From: Bufo bufo
Taxonomy: Eukaryota; Chordata; Amphibia; Anura; Bufonidae
Reading direction: 5' to 3'
DNA: 64,000 nucleotides
Assembly: GCF_905171765.1 (NCBI RefSeq)
Contig: NC_053389.1
Coordinates: forward strand, 746,915,146 to 746,979,145
This document shows, piece after piece, positions 55,155-64,000 of this stretch (position 1 is the stretch's first letter; every line of letters begins with the position of its first letter). A program made the translations under genes and the position numbers. The notes beneath the pieces are model-generated. The model saw only the letters and a program-made list of their open reading frames with translations, was not told the origin of the DNA and ran no database searches.

Positions 55155-55684
55155 CGGATGTAGCAGAGTTAACACTCATACTGTTAAGGCCTCTTTCACA
55201 CTGGCGTATGCGAGCACAGTCCGTGGGGCTGTCGCAGTGGATCGCGGACCCATTCCCTTGAATGGGTCCGCAATCCGGCCGTTCCGCAAAAAGATAGGAA
55301 ATGTTCTATCTTTTTGCAAAACAGAAGTATGGGACGAAACCCCACAGAAGCACTCCGTAGTGCTTCCGTAGGGTTCCATTCTGTGGTTCCGTTCCGCACA
55401 ATTCCGCATCTCCCGATTTGCGGACCCATTCAAGTGAATGGGTCCTCATCTGTGATGCGGAATGCCCACGGAACGGCACCCGTGTATTGCGGATCCGCAA
55501 ATGCGGTCTGCAACACGGCAACGGGGCACACACGCCAGTGTGAAAGAGGCCTAACTCAAATTTCTTCATGATATCCTGAAACTAAAGCCATTGAAAAGCA
55601 ATTGATGGTGCCTGCTTAACACAACTAGTTTAGTTAACACGTCTAGTTAAGCATGTGTGTTAACTCTAAACTCTACTACATCTG
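55155..55684. mobile_element. Mariner-type MITE (copy 2), itself interrupted
   Basis: CGGATGTAGCAGAG at the left and CTACATCTG at the right, with TA on both sides (55153-55154, 55685-55686). In the sister relic the site is uninterrupted (CCTAACAGCTA followed by GATCAAAATGG at about 35700). A second MITE lies inside. Confidence 0.88.
55185..55553. mobile_element. Palindromic MITE, TTAAGGCC-type ends (copy 6)
   Basis: TTAAGGCCTCTTTCACACTGGC at the left is mirrored by GCCAGTGTGAAAGAGGCCTAA at the right. The middle pairs CGGACCCATTCCCTTGAATG with its inverse. Left flank TTAA suggests a TTAA target. Confidence 0.88.
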
Positions 55685-56040
55685 TAGGCCAGAAAGGCCT
55701 AGATGGCCGGAAATTTGTCGAAACAACCATCCTGATTCTCTCAGTCCAGTGATGTGCCCCCTCTCAAAGTCTGTCATCTGGGCAAAATGTCTTTAAGTAC
55801 ATCATAGAGGCATGTCTAGTTGTCAATGATCTTTCACTAAGAGGTAAACTACCCAAAAGTAGACTCTGAGAGCTTTTTATTATATAGGGAAATGAAGCAG
55901 TCTTACACCCTCTTGTGGCAAGACCCAGTGTCACCTGTAATCATTTATATATGTGCCTGAGACATGACTACATGCTGAGTTTTGCAGCAATCAGATATTT
56001 CTATATGGTTGCATTATTTTGTCAATGAGTATATATAAAA

Positions 56041-57673
56041 GGGCTGTAAAATCACTTTAGGATGTTGTACGAGATTAGAAAAACTTAAGCTTTTTCTCTC
56101 TTGCAGTTTATTCCTATTATTCATTGTTGGTGATGTAGTCACTATTCACAAAGGAGCTGGAGTATAAATCCCAATGATGTGATGAGCTACTACAATCATG
56201 GGCCATGTACCAATCACCCGATCATCCATCATATTGTACACATGCTTATTTATGACATGTTTTAATGCACCCCTCCCCCTTTGTCTTTCATATCTGCAAT
56301 TTTTCTTCTTTGCTTTCCTTAGTCCATTAGTGGATGTGCATGTATCTGTCTGCACGATTGCTAGATAACCGGTATATGCTGTCTTTCAATGCTGGGAGGT
56401 GAGCGATATGACAGGTCTAGCATTTTAGAGCCTTTTTAAGCCAATTAAAATGAATCAGATCTTTGAAATGCATTTAATAAGAGGATCCTCTAATGAGATG
56501 CTGAAGGTTAGACTTCTGCTGTTGCCATATAAAACAAATTGTGAGCAGTTTTCTCAAGACGAGAGAAAACATTACATTTCATACCTGTATTGACCTTTAG
56601 GAATGAAGGTTCATCATTCATCCAGATATTTGCTGCTCATTTCCTCAGTGTGAACACCCATATTTATAGAGATGAATGAATCAAGTGATCTTGTACATTG
56701 AAACGCAAGAGCTAAGTTCTTGCAGGACAGCCCGGCTCCTGCTTTAGAGGCACTGATCCAGGTCGTTTAACCCCTTAGATGCTGCAGTCAATAGCGATCA
56801 AGGCATCTAAGAGGTTTCACATGGAGGCGGCCCCCTCTGTCAACCATCGGCACCAACTTAATTTGCATATTTAACATCTTCCTGACACACTCATTTTTCA
56901 CCTTGCAGACAGAGTCTATTTTTCCATGACACATGCCATTTTATGTGGTAATTACTTTGTAGTGCTTTAAGGCTAATTTCACACTAGCACTTGAGAGCTC
57001 CAGCAGACTTTTCCAGCAGGGAACAGCCTGTTGGAGCTCTTAAGATTTAGAATTGCTGGACGCTGTATGATTGTCTATCAGCCCCATAAATATAATGGGG
57101 ACCAGCCGAGATCTGGCCTCAACCCACCAAATATGCAGAGAATTGGCTGGACTAAAACCACTGTCCTAAATGTGAACGTATGCTGCTGTATGTGCACGCT
57201 GCAGGGCTTAGAAGGGAAGGAGCGCCATTTAGCTTTTGGAGCACAGATTTTTCTGGAATGGTTTTCAGGCACTAAAGCACATTTGTAGAGCCTCTGAGGT
57301 AACCGTGCAGTGGGAATACCCTATAAGTAACCATGTTTTGGTAATTATGCCCTTCAAGTTATTTATTAAGGGGTGGAATGAGCATTTTGACACCACAGGT
57401 GTTTTGCAGAAATTAGTCAGCAGGCGACTGTGCAAAATGAAAATTACACATTTTCTACAGATATGGCATGTCAGTACCCAATATGGTGTGGCCAGCTATT
57501 CTCACCTGAGACACAACACACCCTTTGAAATGTTAGCTGGTTTTCCTGGGTAGTGAGATGACGTAAACTGCTCTTTAGATATGATGCAGAATTCAGAAGA
57601 AAAAGACCACCTTTTGGCTTTTGCAGTTCAGATTTTGATGGATTTGTTTAAGGTGCCATGTTGCTTTTGAACA
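56041..57673. other. Non-coding; one possible MITE end
   Basis: TTAAGGCTAATTTCACACTAGC near 56966 resembles one end of the palindromic MITE family, without a matching partner. No gene. Confidence 0.45.
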
Positions 57674-57681
57674 GCCTATGG

Positions 57682-58005
57682 CAGTGATGGGGAACCTTTT
57701 ACAGACCGAGTGCCCAAACTACAATCCTAAACCTACTTATTTACTGCAAAGTGCCAACACGGCAATTTAACCTGAATACTACAGTCCAATATAGTATATC
57801 TTCCATGTACTTTATCATTTAGCTATAATAGCCTGCCTACATTCAGTGCACTGCTTGTGCTGTACATAGTGTGCCCTGTGCTGATGAATGGCAGGAAAAG
57901 TCTAAGGCATAGTGGTACACTATAGACTTTTTTCAGTGCGTGGGTGCCACAGAGAGGACTCTGAGTGCTGCCTCTGGCACCCGTGCCATAGGTTCGCCAC
58001 CACTG
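57682..58005. mobile_element. hAT MITE, 324 bp, target duplication GCCTATGG
   Basis: CAGTGATGGGGAACCT at the left and AGGTTCGCCACCACTG at the right, with exact GCCTATGG at 57674-57681 and 58006-58013. Non-coding. Confidence 0.92.
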
Positions 58006-58044
58006 GCCTATGGGGTACCAGTACAGCTATGTTCTAAGAGCTAT

Positions 58045-58227
58045 GGGGGAGATTTGTCAAAAGAAGTGTAAAGGAAAACTGGTTTACTGTAGTTGCCCAC
58101 AGCAACCAATCAGATCCCATGTTTTATTTTCCAAAGGAGCTCTAAAAAAAGAAAGACTGAAACTGATTGGTTACTATGGGCAACAAAGCCTGTTTACTGT
58201 TTTGCTAGTTTGATAAGTCCCCCCCCC
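58045..58227. mobile_element. MITE, GGGGGAGATTTGTCAAA ends
   Basis: The left end is mirrored by TTTGATAAGTCCCCCCC at the right; CAACCAATCAGA and TCTGATTGGTTACTATGGGC-like inverses lie inside. CTAT on both sides may be the duplication. Confidence 0.6.
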
Positions 58228-58520
58228 TATATGTTTGTTTTTATTTCTCGACAGAGCTGTGTAAGGGATTATTTATTTGCAGGGTGACTTCACATAATCA
58301 TTGGTTCTATTTTGTGGTACACGTCATGCTATTCTGCTGGTCAGTATCATTACATTACGATTTTATATCATTGTTTTTGTGTCGACATTTTCTGAAAGCC
58401 ATTTTCTTTTTTCTATGAGGTCTTGTTTTTTTGGGGAAGAGGTGACATTTTTATTTCCATTTTGAGGTAGAGACAACTTTTTGATTGCTTGATATTATGC
58501 TTTTTGTGAGGGGTGTTGAC
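58228..58520. other. Non-coding, nothing recognised
   Basis: Flank of hAT copy 2. Confidence 0.45.
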
Positions 58521-59467
58521 TAGTGTTGATTGAGCACCGTAGTGCTTGGGTGCTCGGGGGATCGGGCAGAACACATCAGGATGTTCGGGTGCTCGACCGA
58601 GCACCCGAGTATAATGGAAGTCGATGGGAGAACCCGAGCATTAAACCAGGTACCCCCTGCTCTGAAGAGGGAAGGGTACCTGGTTCATAGGAAAATGTCA
58701 GAAATTTATGGAAACACCACCGAAATGGTTCGGGAACAGCATGGGGAGGATGTCTGGATGCATCTTGGACTCCCAGGTCGCTGCTGGGAACGATGTTGTC
58801 CGAATAGTAAGCCACTTTTACAGACTGACAATAATACGCACAAAACCGAATAAAAAATTGATTTTAGAGGAAAAATTGATAGGAAACATTCTTTCCTGTA
58901 AATTTACTTGTATATAAAGTGCAAATGCTGCCAAAAATTACAAGGAAGAGGCACTCCGATACAACCTGTATATCGCATAATGGAGGGCCTTATTCACATT
59001 GTGGTACAATTGTTCATGTAGTGGGTCTCCTACACTCATAAAGCCTATGCACTAAGTGAAAGGGCTGACAAAAATTACAAGGAACCGGCATTCCAATACA
59101 CCCTTTGTTACACATAAAGGAGGGCATCATACACACCCTTGAAAAATTATGATTGATGGCCTGCTGGTGACCCTCAAAAACATTTGGATCAAGGGCCTGC
59201 TGATCTAATCATCTAAAACATTATGGGTGAGGGCCTGCTGCTGCTTTGGTGACTCTAGTTAACCTGGGGCCGATCGCACATCCCCGTGATGGCAACGATC
59301 CATTCGGATGTCTGGCCTATCAACTTTCGATGTTATTGTCAGCGCAAACCATTGTAACTACGTGTAACGGGGAATCAGTGTTTGATTCCGGAGAGGGATC
59401 ATGAGAAATGGCTACGGCTACACATCCAAGCAAGGCAGCATGCACGCAAATTACCTATTAGGAATAG

Positions 59468-60012
59468 ATAGGTGAGTGCCTGCAAGTGAGCTGACCCAGT
59501 AAAAGATTTTAGGTGCAGGCCTGCAGGTGAGCTGACCCTGTAAAATATTTTAGGTGCAGGCCTGCAGGTGAGCTGACCCTGTAAAAGATTTTAGGTGCAG
59601 GCCTGCTGGTGAGCTGACCCTGTAAAAAATGATATGCAAGCGCCTGCTGGTGAGCTGACCCTGTAAAACATTATATGCAAGGGCATGCAGGTGAGCAGAC
59701 CCTCTAAAAAATTATATGCGAGGGCCTTCAGATGAGCTGACCCTGTAAAATATTTGAGGTGCGGGCCTGCAGGTGAGCTAAACCCTCTAAAAAATAAAAT
59801 GTGAGGGCCTTCAGGTGAGCTGACCCTGTAAAAGATTTGAGCTGCGGGCCTGCTGGTGAGCTGACCCTGTAAAAGATTTGAGGTGCGGGCCTGCTGGTGA
59901 GCTGACCCTGTAAAAGATTTGAGGTGCGCGCCTGCTGGTGAGCTGAACCAGTAAATTATTGTAGGTGAAGGCCTGCTGGTGAGCTGACCCTCTAAAAAAT
60001 TTAATGCGAGGG
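59468..60012. repeat. 41-bp tandem array, about 13 units
   Basis: GTGAGCTGACCC recurs at 59486, 59527 and 59568 and onward at 41 bp. Units include CTGTAAAAGATTT and GGTGC(A/G)GGCCTGC(T/A). It lies between the transposase stop and the 3' end of hAT copy 2, the same place as the 141-bp array of copy 1. Confidence 0.93.
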
Positions 60013-60154
60013 CCCATTTTGATATGATGGAAGAGGAGGAGGAGGATGAGAAAAGGAAGATTCAATGATATTCCCTTGTTTGTGGTGGAAGGGGTGCATG
60101 GGAAAACAGTGTATTCAGTACATTATAAACAACACATTTAAAGTGCCTTTATGT

Positions 60155-63100
60155 TCAGCCACTTTCCTCTGATGGAGTCGAGAAGTCATGGTCAATCCAG
60201 GCCTTGTTCATTTTTATAAGAGTCAACCTGTCAGCATTTTCAGTTGACAGGCGGATACGCTTATCTGTTATAATGCCACCAGCAGCACTAAATACCCGCT
60301 CAGACAAAACGCTGGCGGCAGGGCAGGCCAGCACCTCCAAAGCGTAGAGCGCCAGTTTGTGCCATATGTTCAGCTTGGACACCCAGTAGTTGTAAGGCAC
60401 TGAGGAATCATTGAGGACGCTGCTATGTACTCTTTCACCATCTTCCATAATTCTTCTCTTCTTGTGACAGTGGGCCATGCATTAGGGTAAGGGTGCTGGC
60501 GTGTCCCAGGCTTTGGAGAGTGTTGCCCTGCCTCTGATGGGACTGTTGTGTGTTCCCCTTGTCTCCCTCCTCAGTTGGCCAATGAGCTATGGACTCTGCC
60601 ACCAGCATTGTCAGATGGAAATTTTTGGAGCAATTTTTAAACAAGGATCTTCTGGTATTGCACCGTTTTGTTTGTCCTCTCCACCAGAGGAATGAGAGAT
60701 GAGAAGCTCTCTTTGTAGCAGGGGTCGAGAAGGGTGAACAACCAGTAATCAGTGTTGTCTAAAATGCGTATAACGCGTGGGTCGCCTAACATGAAGTCAG
60801 CCATGTGAGCCAGAGTACCAACATGCAGGACTTCACTGTCGTCATCAAGAGGATCACTCTCAATCTCCTCATCCTCTTCCTCCTCTTCTGCCCACCCATG
60901 CTGAACAGATGAAATGAAACTTCCATGTGTACTACCCTCTGTAGCGAAGGCAACCGTCTCCTGCTCCTCCTCCTCCTGCTCCTCTTCTTCATCATCCAAT
61001 TTGCGCTGAGAAGACGAACTGAGGGTGGTCTGGCTATCACCCAGTGTAATGTCTTTCCCAATTTCCACCTCTTCCACATGAAAAGTGTCATCCTTAATTG
61101 TGAGCAGCGAGCGTTAGAGTAGACACAGGAGTGGGATGGTTACGCTGATAATAGTGTTATCGCCGCTCACCATCTGTGTTGAGTCCTCAAAGTTTTGTAA
61201 AACCTCACAGAGGTCAGACATCCATGCCCACTCCTCGCTTGTGAATAGTAGAAGCTGGCTGGAAAGGCGACGACGATGTTGCAGCTGGTATTCCACTACT
61301 GCCCTCTGCTGCTCACAAAGCCTGGCCAACATGTGAAACATTGGAGTTCCAGCGCGTGCTCATGTCACACAACAGCCGGTGGGCTGGCAATTTCAAGCAC
61401 TGCTGCAGCGTTGACAGACGGGCTGAAGCTGTTGGTGACTTGCGGAAGTGTGCACACACGCGGCGCACCTTCACCAGTGGCTCAGGCAAATTGGGGTAGG
61501 TTTTAAGAAACCGCTGAACCACAAGGTTGAAGTGGGCAAGGCATGGGATGTGCTTGCCGAGCTCCAAAGCCGCCACCAAGTTATCTTCATTATCAGACAC
61601 AACCATGCTTGGTTCTAGGTTGAGTGGCGAGAGCCACAGCTCAGTCTGGTTTCTTATCTCCTGCCACAGCTCTGTGGCGGTGTGCTGTTTGTCCCCTAAG
61701 CATATCAGCTTCAGCACGGTCTGTTGCCGCTTTCCCACTGCAGTGCTACACTGCTTCCAGCTACCGACTGATGACTGACTGGTGCTGCACGTAGATAATT
61801 CGGAGGTGGAAGTGGAGGAGGAGGTGGAGGAGGAGGTGGGGGTTGGAGCCACTAACGTAGATGCTGGCGGAAACCCTGATCGACGTAGGGCCCGCAATCC
61901 TTGACGTCAGTAGCACCTGTGCCACCCCAGGGTACGACTCGCTCCCAGCCTCCACAACAGTCACCCAGTGTGCTGTCAGGGAAATGTAGTGTCCCATGCT
62001 GAATGCACTTGTCCATGTGTCCGTGGTTAAGTGGACCTTCCCAGTAACTGCGTTGGTCACGGCACGTGTGATGTTACGGGACACATGCTGGTGTAAGGTG
62101 GGTACGGCACACCTTGCAAAATAGTGGCAGCTGGGGACTGCGTAACGCGGGACGGCCGCCAACATCAGGCTGCGGAAGGCCTCATTGTCCAATAGCCAAA
62201 ATGCAACATTTCCAGGGCCAGTAATTTGGAAAGCTGCACATTTAGTGCTATGGCCTGTGCGTTGGTGGGTGGCTGGGTATTTTTGCTTGCGTTCAAAGTC
62301 CTGGGGTAAGGACATTTGGACGCTGCGCTTGGACATGAAAGTGGATGTGGGCACTGATGGTGCTTGCGAAGGTCCAGCTGCAGGGCGGGAGGCATCGACA
62401 GGGGATTGGCCAGCATGTAACATAGCAGAAGAGGAGACAGTGGTGTGACCCGCAGAGACACAGATTGTGGACCCAGGCGTTCGTCCCACTTATTACGGTG
62501 CTTGGATGCCATGTGACGGATCATGCTGGTGGTGCTGAGGTTGGTAGTGTTCACGACCCGGCTCATTTTCATATAACACAGGTTTCAAACTACTATTCTT
62601 TTGTCATCCGCACTTTCTTCAAAAAAGTTCCAGACTGTGGAACATCTCTACCCCTTGGAAAGGGAGATTTCCACAAGTGGGGGCTCCGTGGAACAGTTGC
62701 AGGCCTGTTTGGTGTGGCCCACCTTCTCCCTTTTGCCACCCCACTTCCTCTTCCAGCCTGTTGCCTCCCCCTCTTCCAGCCTCCCCCTCTGTACTGCTCT
62801 CCTCTCTCGGCTTGCCACCTTCCCAGGTTGGGTCAGTGACCTTATCGTCCACCACCTCCTCTTCCACTTCCTCACTCTGATCGTCCTCCTGATTTGTTGA
62901 CCGAAACACAACCTCATTGATTGCCAACTTTGTCTCATCCTCTTCATCAACCTCTTGAGACAGTAATTGCGGTTGACTCATTGGCAACTGTGTCTCATCA
63001 TAATCCACCTCATTAAACTCTAATTGCCGTTCACCACCGTCATGTTCTTGTGACTGTAAATACTCTAGAGGTTAAGAATCAGGACAAGCGTGCTCGGCGA

Positions 63101-63424
63101 GAGGGCCAAATCACGTAATGGCGCTGAAAAGAGCTCCTCGGAATATCCAAGTGTGGGATCACTTGTTTGTTCACACTGTAAATGGTGAAAGGAAGGAGGA
63201 TCAGGGTGAGGATTGTGTGGACCAGACTCCTGGCTACTGAGACTGGACTTGGTGTAAGACAGGGTGATGCTTAACCAACTGGAAGCATTATCTGCTGCAA
63301 TCCAACCGACCACCTGCTCGCACTGGCCTGACTTCAAGAGTGGTGTCCTGCACTGCCTTGCAAATTGGGACATGAAGCTAGGTATCTTGGATGATTGCTT
63401 TTCTTGTGCTCTGGCAGCACGCAC
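60155..63424 (-). pseudogene. hAT transposase (BED zinc finger), many breaks
   Basis: Minus-strand order: an N-terminal region (ARAQEKQSSKIPSFMSQFAR, 63424 down), an acidic region (near 62900), the BED finger (62620-62480), a Ser/Pro linker, and the hAT core (RNITRAVTNAVTGKVHLTTD; VVSDNEDNLVAALELG; STRWNS). A Glu-rich insert (60637-61077) and the hATC dimerisation domain (LYALEVLACPAASVLSERVF, near 60300) complete it. The first BED cysteine codon is a TGA (plus-strand 62585-62587). At least five further frame changes and a stop after IPLLCLL (61114) break the gene. It is much more decayed than the copy at the left edge, though the domains are complete. Confidence 0.88.
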
Positions 63425-63639
63425 AGTTACTCCGCGCCCAGGGCCAAGGCCTCTGCGTGCACCATCAGCATCACTGCCACTTACCGCCCCCTACTGCTCG
63501 CCTTCTTCATTTTAAATGTGATATATTCTTGAAAGTATGTCACATGTACAGTAGCATAGGATTTTGAAGTAAAAAAGTAAAAAAAATTACAACAGCATTT
63601 GTGATGAGGAAACGTTATACAGGACAGGTACCACAGGTA

Positions 63640-64000
63640 ATGTCACAGTTCGCAGTGTCTACAGAAAAACTGCATTGGATGTCACTGACATTTTAGGGAT
63701 GCACACACTTTAAGCAGGAGATGTGGCGTGGATAATTTAACAGTCCGCAGCGGACCCCGTCTACGGACAAAAGTGCGCTGGATGTCACTGATATTTGAGG
63801 GATGCGCACACTTTAAACTGAAGATATGGCGCGGATAATTTTACTGTCTGCAGGGGACACCGTCTATGGAAAAACTGCACTTGATGTCACTGATATTTTA
63901 GGGATGCGCAAACTTTGAACTGAAGATGTGGCGTGGATAATTTAACTGTCTGCAGGGGACACCGTCTACGGAAAAACTGCACTGGATGTCACAGATGTTT
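63640..64000. repeat. 102-bp tandem array, at least 3.5 units, continues past the edge
   Basis: GATGTCAC/AGAT recurs at 63678, 63781, 63883 and 63985 (steps 103, 102, 102). Units contain ACTTTAA, GATGTGGCGTGGATAATTT and CCGTCTACGGAAAAACTGC. It lies 5' of the hAT copy 2 gene. Confidence 0.9.

Larger units (their letters stand above)
54590..56040 (-). mobile_element. Old Tc1-like relic (family F, copy 2) with nested MITEs
   Basis: Sister of the unit at 35038-36030: TTGTTGGAATTGAGTG..., GATGATATATGTAAGTG, GGCATAGAGGCATACAG and GTGATGTGCCCCCTCTCAAAG align in order. The transposase part is more eroded than in copy 1 and partly deleted. It is interrupted at 55155-55684 by a MITE. Confidence 0.65.
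58521..64000 (-). mobile_element. hAT transposon copy 2, minus strand, runs off the right edge
   Basis: The 3' end (left here) begins TAGTGTTGATTGAGCACC at 58521, followed by paired GTGCTCGG/CCGAGCAC motifs. Next come a 41-bp tandem array (59468-60012), the transposase pseudogene and a 102-bp tandem array reaching the window edge. The 5' terminus is outside, so the duplication cannot be checked. Confidence 0.82.

Noticed and set aside
55176..55571. Four overlapping frames of 77-87 codons on both strands
   Set aside because: They mirror one another because the DNA is a palindromic MITE.

Overview
The window is eukaryotic repeat-rich DNA and holds no recognisable host exon, rRNA or functional tRNA gene. 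The mix of mobile elements (many Tc1-like transposons, BED-finger hAT elements, Penelope-like elements with inverted arms, Gmr1-type gypsy elements, CR1/L2-type LINE remnants and palindromic MITEs) points to a vertebrate, most probably an anuran amphibian. That is an inference from repeat types; no host gene here confirms it. Nearly all long open frames belong to transposases, reverse transcriptases or tandem repeats.

Layout. 1-6224: the 3' part of a hAT element with a twice-frameshifted BED-finger transposase and about 17 copies of a 141-bp tandem repeat before its terminus. 7718-8080: 3' end of a CR1/L2-type LINE. 8212-17156: a nest of insertions. An old Tc1-like copy is split by a Penelope-like element (9667-16969, 16-bp target duplication). 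That element's ORF is split by an AT-rich hAT-like element (11126-14817), which carries two younger Tc1-like copies. The Penelope arms carry hammerhead-ribozyme-like folds. 17157-24053: non-coding DNA with a 147-bp hAT MITE, a 750-bp terminal-direct-repeat element, another Tc1-like pseudogene and LTR and LINE remnants. 24054-28048: a 649-bp solo LTR, a 990-bp long-inverted-repeat element with a 14-bp target duplication, and a MITE. 28187-30875: a gypsy element on the minus strand with integrase ahead of reverse transcriptase. 30905-32467: a Tc1-like element with an uninterrupted 338-residue transposase. 32522-37404: two solo LTRs, a nearly intact Tc1-like gene and an old Tc1 relic. 37682-46702: palindromic MITEs, Tc1-like copies, a SINE and a second 649-bp solo LTR inside a hAT-like element. 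46829-49427: a 2.6-kb hAT-like element of inverted minisatellites and tRNA-like arms. 51760-53340: a second Penelope-like remnant. 54590-56040: an old Tc1 relic with two MITEs nested in it. 58521-64000: a second BED-finger hAT element, minus strand, running off the right edge, with 41-bp and 102-bp tandem arrays beside its coding region.

How the parts relate. The elements form a timeline: the outermost are the most decayed, the innermost are nearly intact. Target duplications could be read for many elements: 8 bp for hAT types, 5 bp for LTRs, TA for Tc1 types, and 14-16 bp for the inverted-arm elements. The one gene that looks able to make its full product is the transposase at 31233-32249. 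All calls come from reading the sequence; no database search was run.
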